Assembly: GCA_030614785.1 (NCBI GenBank)
Contig: JAUWTJ010000036.1
Coordinates: 1 to 38,173, forward strand
DNA: 38,173 nucleotides
Direction: 5' to 3'
DNA from: Alphaproteobacteria bacterium
GTDB taxonomy: Bacteria; Pseudomonadota; Alphaproteobacteria; M2410
Under the pieces are notes generated by a model. The model was not told where the DNA came from, did not search any database, and was given only the letters and a program-made list of their open reading frames with translations. A program made the translations under genes and the position numbers. Shown here one piece after another: positions 1 to 8,197 of this stretch (positions are counted from its first letter, which is position 1; every line of letters starts with the position of its first letter).

Positions 1-60
1 AATACACTGGAAGAGCTGAAACCGATGATCGAGAAGGAAAGACCGGGGCTGCTGGTGTGA
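1..60 (+). CDS. C-terminal end of an unidentified protein (partial)
   Basis: Frame 1 is open from the window edge and ends in TGA at 58-60, giving 19 residues (NTLEELKPMIEKERPGLLV). This is too short for a family assignment. The next gene starts 31 bases downstream on the same strand, so the two may share an operon; homologues of that phosphotransferase often sit beside acyl-CoA dehydrogenase genes, but nothing in these residues shows that. Confidence 0.5.
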   Translation, partial: NTLEELKPMIEKERPGLLV

Positions 61-91
61 AACATGATCTATATCAGGAGGGTTACACTCA

Positions 92-1135
92 ATGACCGAC
101 GGTCAAGCCGAAGGCTACGACATCCCGGCAGTAGAAGCCTGGATCAGGGAGAACGTTGAAACCCTGACGCCCCCCTTTGAGTGGACCCGCCTTGAGGGCG
201 GCCACTCCAATCTGACCTACAGGCTCGAGGATGTGAACGGGAAAAGCGCAGTGATCCGCCGCCCGCCCCAGGGCGTGCTCCTGCCCAAGGCGCATGATAT
301 GGGCCGCGAGTGGTCGCTGATTTCCGCGCTCGGGCCAACGCCCGTGCCGGTGCCCGAAGCCATCGGCTTTTGCGAGGACCCCGATGTGACCGGCGCCTGG
401 TTTTACATCATGGGGCTCATTGATGGCCGCCCGCTTTATACTCGGGAGGAAACCGAGGCCTGGATCCCGCTGGAAAAGCGTGAGGCCATGGCCTTCAATA
501 TGGTCGATGTCCTTGCTGATCTTCATTCTCTTGACCCGGATGAAATCGGTCTGGGGGATCTTGGTAAAAAGGATTCCTACGTCGGTAGGCAACTCAAGAC
601 CTGGTATCGCTCCTGGGAGGCTTCGGTCGAGCCGGCTCAAATGGATGATCCGCGCGCCCATGCCTTGCGGGACTTCTTCCTTGAGCACCTGCCGGACCAG
701 GGCAAGGCTCGTGTGGTCCACGGCGATTATGCGCTGCACAATGTGCTCTTCGGGCCGGATGCGCGCGTTGCCGCTGTTGTCGATTGGGAGATTTCAACCC
801 TCGGCGACCCGCTCGCGGACCTTGCATACTTCCTCAATGTCTGGCCCGAGACCGAAGAAGAGCGTGAGCTGAATTTAGGCGGCGCAGGCGCGCCGGGCTT
901 CCCGCCCAGGAGTGCGCTGGCCGCCCGTTACGAAGAGCGAACCGGACGCAATCTTGATTATCTCGACTATTACGTCGGATTCAATCGCTGGAAGTCCGCC
1001 GCCATCATCCACGGCGTCTATGCCCGCTATATGGCGGGGCAAAAGAGCACCGAAGGCGTCGATATGGCAGACCTGCGCGAACGCATTGTCAGGACGCTTG
1101 ATTTGTCGGAAGAGGCCGTCAATCGGTTGAAGTAG
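92..1135 (+). CDS. Phosphotransferase family protein (APH fold, ACAD10/11-like)
   Basis: A 347-residue aminoglycoside-phosphotransferase/choline-kinase fold protein. The Brenner-type catalytic loop HGDYALHNVLF is visible at residues 210-220 (catalytic Asp212, Asn217), followed by the metal-binding DWE at 231-233 where kinases have DFG. The N-terminal lobe carries the EGGHSNLTYRL glycine-rich stretch near residue 35. The ATG is preceded by AGGAGG with good spacing. Known relatives form the N-terminal domain of eukaryotic ACAD10/11, which phosphorylates hydroxyacyl-CoAs, and bacterial stand-alone versions usually lie in fatty-acid catabolism loci. A role with hydroxyacyl-CoA substrates is therefore an inference; the fold and kinase chemistry are secure. 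Confidence 0.88.
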   Translation: MTDGQAEGYDIPAVEAWIRENVETLTPPFEWTRLEGGHSNLTYRLEDVNGKSAVIRRPPQGVLLPKAHDMGREWSLISALGPTPVPVPEAIGFCEDPDVTGAWFYIMGLIDGRPLYTREETEAWIPLEKREAMAFNMVDVLADLHSLDPDEIGLGDLGKKDSYVGRQLKTWYRSWEASVEPAQMDDPRAHALRDFFLEHLPDQGKARVVHGDYALHNVLFGPDARVAAVVDWEISTLGDPLADLAYFLNVWPETEEERELNLGGAGAPGFPPRSALAARYEERTGRNLDYLDYYVGFNRWKSAAIIHGVYARYMAGQKSTEGVDMADLRERIVRTLDLSEEAVNRLK

Positions 1136-1221
1136 ATGTGGCGCATGTCGAGTGACAGGCTCTCATTTTCATGAGGCCCCCCATATCCGCTCTTTACACT
1201 GTCCGGACTCAGAGCGAAAAT

Positions 1222-2451
1222 TCAGTCATTTTCATCCAGCCTGCGACGCACGGCCGTTGACAGTTCTGCGAGAGTGTAAGGTTTGTTCAACCGGTTGGCA
1301 TCCAGCCTGGCGATAATCTCGTTGCCACTGTTTGTGAACTCCCCACTGACTTTTGCAGAGCCGCTGGTCATCAGGATCTTCAGAGAGGGACGGATCTGCT
1401 TTGCCGTCAGCGCCAGGTCATAGCCATCCAGCTTTCCTGGCATGATGATGTCGCTGAGCAGAAGATCGATGTCCGGGTCGGCCTTGAGGATTTCAAGGGC
1501 CTGCGCTGCGTTGCCGGCGCAGAGGGTGTGATAGCCAAGCTCTTCAAGCTGCGTGACGGCAAGATCAACAAGGAGGTCCTCGTCATCAACAATCAGAACG
1601 GTTTCTGATCCACGGGAGAGTTCGGCGGTCGCAGCCTCGTCCGGCATTGTCACATCAATTGCACTGCCCTGCGCCCGGGGCAGAAAGACGCTGAAGGTGG
1701 TGCCCTCCCCGGGCTCGGAATAGACCATGATGAAACCACTCGAATGCTGAACAAATGTGTCGACCATGCTGAGGCCGAGGCCTGTTCCCTTGCCCGTTTC
1801 CTTGGTCGAGAAAAACGGATCAAAGATCTGCTCACGGATCTCTTCTGACATGCCGGTGCCCGTATCGGAGACGGAGATCGCGACATAGTCGCCAGGACGG
1901 CCCTCCGGATATTGGCTCACATAGTTTTCATCGAGCACCTTGTTTGCGGTTTCAATGGTAAGAACACCGCCGTCTGGCATCGCATCGCGGGCATTGATGG
2001 CAAGGTTCAGGATCATGTCCTCAAGTTCGGCAGGATCAATATCGATCAGCCAGAGGTCCTCCGACAGATCAGCCCTGATCTCGAAGGCGGCCGTCAGAGG
2101 TGTGGCAATAATGTCTTTCAGACCTGAAATGAAGTCGTTGGCCGCCGTGCGCTGTTTCCGACGGGGTTGCGCACGGGAAAGCCCGAGGAGCTTTGCTGTC
2201 AGCTCGGCGTTTCGGTGTGCGGCGGCCAGAGCCTTGCCGAGGCGCTCTCTCGACTTCTCGTCAAGCACGACAGCTCTCTCGACCATCTCTATGTTGCCGA
2301 TGATCACGCCGAGCATATTGTTGTAGTCATGGGCGATGCCGCTGGTCAGTTGGCCAATCGCTTCCAGTTTCCGGGAACGGTTGAGGGCTTTTTCTGTAAC
2401 CTTCCCGGCATCATCGGCGAAAGAGAAGACATCGGTGAAGTTGTTCGTCAC
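1222..2451 (-). CDS. Soluble hybrid histidine kinase with C-terminal receiver domain
   Basis: From a GTG at 2451 this encodes 409 residues. The order is a short coiled-coil lead-in (about 1-30), a HisKA helix with GIAHDYNN (phospho-acceptor His41), a HATPase_c domain (N box [16 protein letters not shown] boxes DTGTGM and GKGTGLGL), then a receiver domain with an acidic pair in VDDED, phospho-acceptor Asp about 334 in SDIIMPG, TS and Lys in NKPY. No membrane segment or PAS/GAF sensor is present. The frame stays open upstream to 2688, but that extension is Ser/Arg/Pro-rich and overlaps a convincing small ORF in another frame, so I reject it; no ATG lies between that ORF's stop (2504) and the kinase homology. 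It is the last gene of the luxR-luxI unit, and its signal may come from a partner protein. GTG start is tentative. Confidence 0.85.
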   Translation of the reverse strand: MTNNFTDVFSFADDAGKVTEKALNRSRKLEAIGQLTSGIAHDYNNMLGVIIGNIEMVERAVVLDEKSRERLGKALAAAHRNAELTAKLLGLSRAQPRRKQRTAANDFISGLKDIIATPLTAAFEIRADLSEDLWLIDIDPAELEDMILNLAINARDAMPDGGVLTIETANKVLDENYVSQYPEGRPGDYVAISVSDTGTGMSEEIREQIFDPFFSTKETGKGTGLGLSMVDTFVQHSSGFIMVYSEPGEGTTFSVFLPRAQGSAIDVTMPDEAATAELSRGSETVLIVDDEDLLVDLAVTQLEELGYHTLCAGNAAQALEILKADPDIDLLLSDIIMPGKLDGYDLALTAKQIRPSLKILMTSGSAKVSGEFTNSGNEIIARLDANRLNKPYTLAELSTAVRRRLDEND

Positions 2452-2503
2452 AGTTTGGAGCTCATTTTTGTTCGCAGCAGGACGCTCAGTGAATCCGGGA
2501 CGT

Positions 2504-2728
2504 CTATCCGGCCTTCTTTTCGCGAGAGACCTCCGGGTTCCAGAGAGTGACCGAAGTCTCGAGGGCATACTGTTCTGCAACGAACTGGATGCCCTCTGAA
2601 AACCCGTCTTTGCCCAGCAACCTGGCTGATTCGGCCATGTACTGGAGACCGAAGACAATGCCTGCGTGGGTCGGCTCATAGGATTCAAGAAGGCGAGTGA
2701 GGTGGTCCTGGGTCAATTTCGGTTCCAT
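2504..2728 (-). CDS. Small protein of unknown function between luxI and the hybrid kinase
   Basis: A 74-residue ORF whose ATG (2728) sits one base after the luxI stop codon, so translation is probably coupled to luxI. The product is mostly predicted helix, acidic and soluble: it begins MEPKLTQDHLTRLLESYEP and contains a conserved-looking core around YMAESARLLGKDGF. It has no signal peptide, membrane helix or known motif. Residue composition is protein-like, unlike the alternative kinase-frame reading of the same DNA. I do not recognise a family. Position suggests a role with the LuxI synthase upstream or as an input/adaptor for the sensor-less kinase downstream. It could instead be the original N-terminal module of the kinase, separated by a frameshift. 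Confidence 0.6.
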   Translation of the reverse strand: MEPKLTQDHLTRLLESYEPTHAGIVFGLQYMAESARLLGKDGFSEGIQFVAEQYALETSVTLWNPEVSREKKAG

Positions 2729-2729
2729 C

Positions 2730-3344
2730 TCAAGCCACCAGTCGTTCGATGATACCTGGCTCTGACTCGCCATGTACTCGCTTGGCAAACTGAAGATAAT
2801 CCTGCGTTATAGGCTCGGTAATGATGGCGATATGATCCTCTCCATCAAGCTGCAGGACGTCGCCGAGTGGAATAAAGTTGAGCGACCTTTTGTTGCCGAG
2901 CCCCTTGCCCAGGATTGACAGTTGGCCGAAGTAAATGGCCTGGTCCGCTCCCATATTGAGAAGGCATTCCATATAGCCAATTGACACCAGCGCATGAACC
3001 TCCTTCCAGTCACTTCCGGTAAGCCTGGGGTCCACGACGTATCTGCTATTTTCATAGATCTTCGGTGAACGCGGAATCTTGTTGCCGAGAAATTCGGGCC
3101 AAAGCGTATCAAGCATGTAGGGGGTTGTAGTTGGTAGTAGCCGGCAACAGCCCCTGGCCTTTCCATACCGGTCTCGGACAAGAATGTAGTGCGCACGCGG
3201 ATTGTCGAACTGATCGAATTCCATATCCTCATGCTGTGAGACACCCTGCCAGTGGTATTGGTCAATAAAGACGTCTTTGCGCAATCGAGCCTGATCGTGG
3301 AATGAAGCTGCGCTTATTGTCTTGAATGTAAATATTTCAATCAT
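2730..3344 (-). CDS. luxI: LuxI-family acyl-homoserine-lactone synthase
   Basis: 204 residues from the ATG at 3344, chosen over an upstream in-frame ATG at 3386 because AGAAGGGG lies just before it and homology begins at MIEIFTF. All hallmark autoinducer-synthase positions are present: Arg22, Phe26, Trp32, Asp44, Asp47, Arg68 (GCCRLLPTT), Glu98 and Arg101 (YENSRYVVDP). The family joins S-adenosylmethionine with an acyl donor (acyl-ACP or acyl-CoA) to make an N-acyl-homoserine lactone in the cytoplasm. The gene follows luxR by 73 bases on the same strand and is followed without a gap by a 74-residue ORF and a hybrid kinase. Acyl chain specificity cannot be read from the sequence. Confidence 0.95.
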   Translation of the reverse strand: MIEIFTFKTISAASFHDQARLRKDVFIDQYHWQGVSQHEDMEFDQFDNPRAHYILVRDRYGKARGCCRLLPTTTPYMLDTLWPEFLGNKIPRSPKIYENSRYVVDPRLTGSDWKEVHALVSIGYMECLLNMGADQAIYFGQLSILGKGLGNKRSLNFIPLGDVLQLDGEDHIAIITEPITQDYLQFAKRVHGESEPGIIERLVA

Positions 3345-3417
3345 TGTCGTCCCCTTCTGAAAAAGAAGACAAATATCTACAGTCATAATTTCGCAGTTGG
3401 AAGTATGAGACTATATA

Positions 3418-4146
3418 CTATTGATCCCACGGTCGGAACCAGTCGGGGGCGAGAACCCCCAATCCGACAAGCTTGAGCACGGTTCTTACACGGCCATTCT
3501 CCCCAAGCTTTTGATAGGATTCGCTCAACCGTTTTGAGACGGAAATATCAGCGACCCCACAAATTTCTGCAGTTTCGCTGATGGTCTTGCCCTGCGCAAT
3601 CCACCCCAGGTATCGCAATTCGGCGGGTGTCAGTGCGCCGTCAGGCTCGCCGTCCGATAACTCCTGTCGCTGGGCGTGGTAGAGGTTCGAAATAGCATTG
3701 AGCGCGGCCATCTCAGGCTTTGTGGCCTTATCGGGGCGTCCGGCAAATGAAACGGCGTAGAACTGTCCTGGCCCGCGAAGGCTCAGTGACACCCCGTTTG
3801 TGAGCCCCGCCTCCTCGCTCTCGCGAAGACATTGCCGCCCCCTCTTGGCAGAAGTCTCCAGGCTCTCAATCCAGGCAAAAGGGCTACTCCTGTATGGCAG
3901 AAGGGAAAACACCGGATCGACCTGTGCGTAATCTTCATCTACGTAATGAGACCACCACCCGTTGCACACGGTTGTGGAAATAAAGGTCTCATCCATCTTG
4001 CCGCGCTGCAAGGCGTTACCGTAGGTAACAAACGGGAAACCAAAAAATCGATCAGCAACATTCAGGAACAATGCATCAAGTTCCGCTGTATCCAAAACCC
4101 CCTGCGATTTGTCCAGGTATCGGGTAAATCCCTCCGCCGCATGCAT
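3418..4146 (-). CDS. luxR: LuxR-family quorum-sensing transcriptional regulator
   Basis: 242 residues, the usual LuxR length. The N-terminal autoinducer-binding domain has the conserved ligand-pocket set (Trp64/65, Tyr68, Asp77-Pro78, Trp92, Gly near 114). The C-terminal LuxR/GerE helix-turn-helix runs from about LTPAELRYL (172) to 230, with the recognition helix around ISVSKRL. AAAGGA precedes the ATG at suitable spacing. It is expected to bind the lactone made by the adjacent LuxI and regulate luxI and other targets. The gene and its upstream region are AT-richer than most of the window, which may indicate acquired DNA. No convincing lux box could be found by eye. Confidence 0.93.
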   Translation of the reverse strand: MHAAEGFTRYLDKSQGVLDTAELDALFLNVADRFFGFPFVTYGNALQRGKMDETFISTTVCNGWWSHYVDEDYAQVDPVFSLLPYRSSPFAWIESLETSAKRGRQCLRESEEAGLTNGVSLSLRGPGQFYAVSFAGRPDKATKPEMAALNAISNLYHAQRQELSDGEPDGALTPAELRYLGWIAQGKTISETAEICGVADISVSKRLSESYQKLGENGRVRTVLKLVGLGVLAPDWFRPWDQ

Positions 4147-4560
4147 TGTTGATTTCCTTTAAAATCCCCCGACCAGGGAATCGTCTCTCGGTCAAAGTCT
4201 AGCACTGCCAATTCCTCAATAGTACGATGATTTATCATTTAAACATAAAACTATCAAAATAGTCCCGGCCCTGAATTTAATCAAACAGACCCGCGGCATG
4301 AAGTTTTGTATCTAACATATTGTTTTCATACGTCTGGAGGCCTGATTGCATCAGCGTCGTTCAGGTTTACTCAATGCCTTGAGCAGAAGCTTCGTAAGGC
4401 CGAGAGTGCTGTATGTCTTCTCCTGGCTACTTTGAAACTCAACCAGGGGCCTCCTCGTACGTGTGCTTCACCCTCAGCAATGAACTTTCATGGCGGTTGG
4501 AATAGCTGAGACAGCTGACAGTCCGGGGTGATTCGCACAGCCTCCACCAATCTCTCAGAC
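4147..4560. other. AT-rich intergenic region upstream of luxR
   Basis: About 410 bases without a supportable gene. The luxR-proximal part (4200-4330) is distinctly AT-rich and contains the short palindrome ATGATTTATCAT (near 4226-4240), which would suit a promoter for luxR on the minus strand. Short ORFs on both strands here have unnatural composition. The distal part borders the UPF0016 remnant. Confidence 0.5.
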
Positions 4561-4776
4561 GGCTGAGAAATGTCCCCACATCGTCCACAGTCCGATGGCA
4601 ACAAAGCCGATGCCGGCGATCAGTTGCAACGGGACCCTGCTGAGATAGGCCTCGGCAAAGGTGCCCAGTGTCACAGCGATTGCCGTGGAGGCGATCAGAG
4701 CCCCGGCGGCGGCGAAAAAGACCAGCAAAGGGCTGAGCTGTTTGTCGGATGCAATCAGGATGGCGTCGGGTTGGGG
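4561..4776 (-). pseudogene. C-terminal remnant of a UPF0016 (TMEM165/GDT1-like) membrane protein
   Basis: On the minus strand a frame reads about 70 residues ending in TGA near 4561. It starts around PDAILIASDKQLSPLLVFF, passes a hydrophobic helix (GALIASTAIAVTLG), an AYLSRVPLQLIAGIGF segment and ends GLWTMWGHFSAV. This matches the pattern of the second half of UPF0016 proteins, membrane transporters implicated in Mn/Ca handling: acidic/Lys motif, Ala/Gly-rich helix, then IAGxxFxxxGxWT. A TGA lies in frame immediately upstream (about 4777) and no start codon or N-terminal half is visible, so only a fragment survives. Family identity is from memory of the pattern, not a search. Confidence 0.5.
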
Positions 4777-4887
4777 TCAGGCCCGTGCAGGAGATGGGCA
4801 AAAAGGGGTTGGCTTCAACATCAAACTGCGTATGCTATCAGGTAGTATGACCAAACAGTCGAAAACATATCAAAGGAAGAGGCCACC

Positions 4888-5187
4888 ATGACCAGTCCCG
4901 AGTTAGTAGTTTTGGTAAGGTTCAAGTCAGCGCTGGGCATGGATGAGGTCCGCAAGGTCATCGACGCTCGCAGCGGCGAGTTCAAGGCGCTCTCCGGCCT
5001 GACGCAAAAATATTACCTGCAGGATGCCGCCACCGGCGAATATGGCGGGCTCTATCTGTGGAAATCGCAAGGTGATTTTCTCGAGTACCGCGACTCAGAC
5101 CTCAGAGCCAGCATCGGCGCCGCCTACCAGACACAAGGCGACCCGCGCATAGAAGTCCTGAACGTCATCAAGACATTGCGGGAGTAG
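4888..5187 (+). CDS. YdhR-like putative monooxygenase (dimeric alpha/beta barrel)
   Basis: 99 residues, matching the usual size of YdhR-type ferredoxin-like dimeric barrel proteins (E. coli YdhR is about 100). The central GLTQKYYLQDAATGEYGGLY stretch (about 37-56) followed by LWKSQGDFLEY is typical: the beta strand with GG-Y and a Trp-containing strand. AGGAAGAGG precedes the ATG. Some relatives act on aromatic compounds, but the physiological substrate is unknown. The gene sits alone between two remnants. A decayed copy of its C-terminus lies at 10068-10131. Confidence 0.75.
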   Translation: MTSPELVVLVRFKSALGMDEVRKVIDARSGEFKALSGLTQKYYLQDAATGEYGGLYLWKSQGDFLEYRDSDLRASIGAAYQTQGDPRIEVLNVIKTLRE

Positions 5188-5188
5188 C

Positions 5189-5578
5189 TTTGGCGCGCGC
5201 CCCTCACTCCACCCCGCGCGCTATTACGCCGCCGAGCCGTCGTGGTCCTATGGCCAAATTGGACTGGGGTTTGGCTACCGCAAGGAACTCCCCAGGGGGT
5301 TCTCTGTAGAGATACGGCCGGATATTACTTATCGGTCCTATGACAGGCCCCATGTGACCTTTGGCAAACAGAGGCAAGATCTTGTCGCTTCACTGTCCCT
5401 GGAATGGACAAAGCGCGACTGGCGTCTCTACGGGTTCGCGCCAACGACGGGGTATCAGTATACAGAGGCTTTCTCCAATCTGGAGATTTTTAGCTACAGT
5501 CGCCATTCGGTCAACTTTGGCATGGCGCGAAGTTTCTGGTTATGTGCTCATCAGCTCACGCCGGCAAGCCAGGTCCGC
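5189..5578 (+). pseudogene. C-terminal remnant of a Slam/DUF560-like outer-membrane beta-barrel protein
   Basis: Frame 2 is open from about 5186 through 5617 and reads like the last 120 residues of a surface lipoprotein assembly modifier (DUF560) barrel: alternating aromatic strands, GFGYRKELPRGFSVEI, a TYRSYDRP strand, WRLYGFAPTTGYQYTEAFSN, and a terminal NLEIFSYSRHSVNFGMARSF (native proteins commonly end in a similar R-x-F). Everything N-terminal (TPR region and earlier strands) is missing, because the upstream DNA is the YdhR-like gene. No start codon or ribosome site exists at the beginning. The frame past about 5545 is antisense to tdh and probably not original. Identity is pattern-based. 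Confidence 0.55.
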
Positions 5579-6604
5579 TCACGTCCAGTCGAGAATGACC
5601 TTGCCGGACTGTCCTGACCGCATGGCATCAAAGCCCTGCTGGAACTCTTCGATCGGGAAACGGTGGGTGATGATCGGCGACAGGTCGAGGCCGGTTTCCA
5701 GCATGGCGGTCATCTTGTACCAGGTCTCGAACATTTCGCGTCCATAGATGCCTTTGACGAAGAGCCCCTTCAGGATCATCTCGTTCCAGTCCATCTTGAT
5801 CGGCCCCGGCAACAAGCCAAGCAGGGCGACCTTTGCCCCGAAGTTCATGGCTTTCATGAGATCCGCGATGGCCTGTTCGTTGCCCGACATCTCAAGGCCG
5901 ATGTCGAACCCTTCGGTCATCCCCAGCTCGGGCATGACATCGTCGATCCTTTCATTCGCCACATTGACGACCCGGGTCGCGCCCATCTTCCTGGCAAGGT
6001 CCAGGCGATACTCATTGATATCGGTAACGACCACATGACGGGCACCAACGTGACGACAGATTGCCGTCGCCATAATACCAATCGGTCCCGCGCCGGTGAT
6101 GAGAACATCTTCTCCAACGAGATCGAAGGAAAGGGCGGTGTGTGCCGCATTGCCGAACGGATCAAGGATCGCGCCCATTTCATCGCTTATGGAATCCGAA
6201 AGCGGAAAGGCGTTGGTCGCAGGAATTGCGAGATAGTCTGCAAAACAGCCGGTGCGATTGACGCCAACTCCAACAGAATTCCGGCACAGGTGCCGCCGCC
6301 CGGCGCGGCAATTGCGGCAATGACCGCACGTTATGTGACCTTCTCCGGAAACCCGGTCGCCCACCTCGAGACCCTCGACCTCACTGCCGATTTCGACGAT
6401 CTTCCCCGCGAACTCATGGCCGATGGTCATGGGAACCGGAATGGTCTGCTGGCTCCATGTGTCCCAGTTGTAGATGTGAACATCGGTTCCGCAAATGGCC
6501 GTCTTCGAGATCTTGATCAGAACATCGTTGTGGCCCACTGCCGGGACGGGAGCGTCCTCCATCCAGATGCCAGTTTCAGCCTTTGTCTTTGCAAGGCAGC
6601 GCAT
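5579..6604 (-). CDS. tdh: L-threonine 3-dehydrogenase
   Basis: 341 residues, the same length as E. coli Tdh and with identical numbering of key residues: catalytic zinc ligands Cys38 and His63-Glu64, structural zinc cysteines 93, 96, 99 and 107, and an NAD-binding Rossmann motif GAGPIGIMA near 170. It oxidises L-threonine to 2-amino-3-ketobutyrate with NAD+ in the cytoplasm. It starts 13 bases after the kbl stop codon, with CGGAG upstream of the ATG, so the pair is an operon in the order kbl-tdh. Its 3' end overlaps the antisense tail of the Slam-like remnant. Confidence 0.97.
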   Translation of the reverse strand: MRCLAKTKAETGIWMEDAPVPAVGHNDVLIKISKTAICGTDVHIYNWDTWSQQTIPVPMTIGHEFAGKIVEIGSEVEGLEVGDRVSGEGHITCGHCRNCRAGRRHLCRNSVGVGVNRTGCFADYLAIPATNAFPLSDSISDEMGAILDPFGNAAHTALSFDLVGEDVLITGAGPIGIMATAICRHVGARHVVVTDINEYRLDLARKMGATRVVNVANERIDDVMPELGMTEGFDIGLEMSGNEQAIADLMKAMNFGAKVALLGLLPGPIKMDWNEMILKGLFVKGIYGREMFETWYKMTAMLETGLDLSPIITHRFPIEEFQQGFDAMRSGQSGKVILDWT

Positions 6605-6617
6605 TAGGCGGTCTCCG

Positions 6618-7808
6618 TTAGTCTATAATACCAAGGTCTCTGCCAATTCTGGCAAAGGCGCTGACGGCGTGTTCAAGATGCCGGGGTTCGTGGATCGCGG
6701 ACAATTGCGTGCGAATGCGCGCCTGCCCCTCGGGCACCACCGGGAATGAAAATCCGATAACGTAGATGCCTTCCTTTAGCAAGGCATCGGCCATCCGTCC
6801 GGCGAGTTTTGCATCGCCCAGCATGACCGGCGCAATGGGATGGTCATCGCCCGACACCGTAAAGCCGAGATCCTGCATTTCCTTGCGGAAGAACCGTGTG
6901 TTGTCCCTGAGCTTGGCGCGCAGGTCGCCGCTTTCCTCCAGCAAGTCCATAGCGCGCAGCGAGGCGCCGACGACAACAGGGGCAAGAGCATTGGAGAACA
7001 GATAGGGGCGTGACTTTTGTCTCAACCAGTCAACGATATCCCGGCGCGCCACTGTGTATCCGCCAGAGCCGCCGCCCAGCGCCTTGCCGAGCGTGCCTGT
7101 GATGATATGAACCCGGCCCTCCACGCCGCACAGCTCCGGTGTGCCGCGCCCGTGCGCGCCAATGAAGCCGACAGCGTGAGAATCATCGACCATGACCATC
7201 GCATCGTACTTTTCCGCCAGATCGCAAATCGCCGGCAGGTTGGCGATCACGCCATCCATCGAAAAGACGCCGTCCGTTGCGATCAGACGGAAGCGCGCGT
7301 CCCGGGCCGCCTTGAGGTTTTCTTCAAGTTCGCCCATGTCATTGTTTGCATAGCGATACCGCTTGGCCTTGCACAGCCTGATGCCATCGATAACGCTGGC
7401 ATGATTGAGCGCATCACTGATGACGGCGTCGCGTTCATCCAGCAGGGTTTCGAACAGGCCGGTGTTGGCATCAAAACAGGACGAGTAGAGAATGCAGTCT
7501 TCCATCTTGAGAAACCCGGCGATGCGCTCCTCGAGCTCTTTGTGGATTGTCTGTGTGCCGCAGATAAAACGCACCGACGACATGCCGTAGCCATAACGCT
7601 CCAGCGCTGCCTGACCGGCCTTGATCAGTTCCGGATGGTCCGACAGCCCGAGATAGTTGTTGGCGCAGAAATTGATCACTTTACTGCCATCGGCCAGCTC
7701 AATCTCGGCCTGCTGCGGCGAGGCAATGATCCGCTCGCTCTTGTACAGCCCTGCATCGCGGACGGCTTGCAATTCGGTCGCAATAAATTGGGCGTAGTCA
7801 TCAATCAT
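6618..7808 (-). CDS. kbl: Glycine C-acetyltransferase (2-amino-3-ketobutyrate CoA ligase)
   Basis: 396 residues, an alpha-oxoamine synthase of PLP fold type I. The PLP-binding lysine is Lys242 in [11 protein letters not shown], and [10 protein letters not shown] (208-217) supplies the Asp/His that contact the cofactor ring. It cleaves 2-amino-3-ketobutyrate with CoA to glycine and acetyl-CoA, removing the unstable product of Tdh. Paired with tdh immediately downstream, this makes the threonine-to-glycine route. It is divergent from fhs across a 389-base region, which suggests coordinated control of glycine and one-carbon supply. Confidence 0.97.
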   Translation of the reverse strand: MIDDYAQFIATELQAVRDAGLYKSERIIASPQQAEIELADGSKVINFCANNYLGLSDHPELIKAGQAALERYGYGMSSVRFICGTQTIHKELEERIAGFLKMEDCILYSSCFDANTGLFETLLDERDAVISDALNHASVIDGIRLCKAKRYRYANNDMGELEENLKAARDARFRLIATDGVFSMDGVIANLPAICDLAEKYDAMVMVDDSHAVGFIGAHGRGTPELCGVEGRVHIITGTLGKALGGGSGGYTVARRDIVDWLRQKSRPYLFSNALAPVVVGASLRAMDLLEESGDLRAKLRDNTRFFRKEMQDLGFTVSGDDHPIAPVMLGDAKLAGRMADALLKEGIYVIGFSFPVVPEGQARIRTQLSAIHEPRHLEHAVSAFARIGRDLGIID

Positions 7809-8197
7809 GGGAGTATCTCTGTTGTGTGCTGGAAAAGGCCCGAATTGGCGCTGCGCCTGTATAGCACCTAACCCTCAAGGCCGCCAACTCTCACACGGGT
7901 TTCTGTGTCGACACTATGGTATCCAGCGTGCCGATCAGTTTTCGGGTCACAAACGCAATTCAGATTTGACCCGTGCCGTGTTCAGCAGATCGGCATTCGA
8001 CATTGAACACCGTTAGGACTGTCATCAGCCTTGCATGCGGGGTCGTAAGGAAACAATATCCGACCAGGACGTGATATAGGGGGGCAACCCTCTGCTCCTG
8101 ACAGGTTCGATTGATACCCGCACAGGACAAGACAGGCATAAACGCTGGCACAAATACAGGCAGCAAGGCTGGCTGACCACGATATTGGGGAAGCATT
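7809..8197. promoter_or_regulatory. Divergent intergenic region between kbl and fhs, with an inverted repeat
   Basis: 389 bases with no gene. It must hold both promoters. A perfect 7-bp inverted repeat CGGGTCA (7943-7949) / TGACCCG (7967-7973) separated by 17 bases lies near the middle and could be an operator. The fhs-proximal 150 bases include a G-rich/C-rich pair (GGGGGGCAACCCTCT, near 8080) that may fold. I could not match the leader to a known riboswitch. Confidence 0.4.

Noticed and set aside
1160-1180. Small hairpin CTCAT-TTTC-ATGAG between the phosphotransferase and kinase genes as a bidirectional terminator
   Set aside because: Stem is only 5 bp and no T-run follows on either strand.
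2452-2688. Upstream extension of the hybrid kinase to an ATG at 2688
   Set aside because: The extra 79 residues are Ser/Arg/Pro-rich and out of frame with a convincing small protein; kinase homology begins after 2451.
3345-4320. A lux box near luxR or luxI
   Set aside because: Only weak direct or partial repeats (for example around AACTGCGAAATTATGACTGTAG-like bases at 3375-3398) were seen; none forms a convincing 18-20 bp palindrome.
4306-4509. Short plus-strand ORF in the luxR upstream region
   Set aside because: Composition is not protein-like, no ribosome site, and it runs into the UPF0016 remnant.
8000-8197. A ZTP (pfl) or glycine riboswitch in the fhs leader
   Set aside because: fhs is a usual ZTP-riboswitch target, but the conserved CCGCCTGGGC segment and the glycine-aptamer core could not be found by eye.
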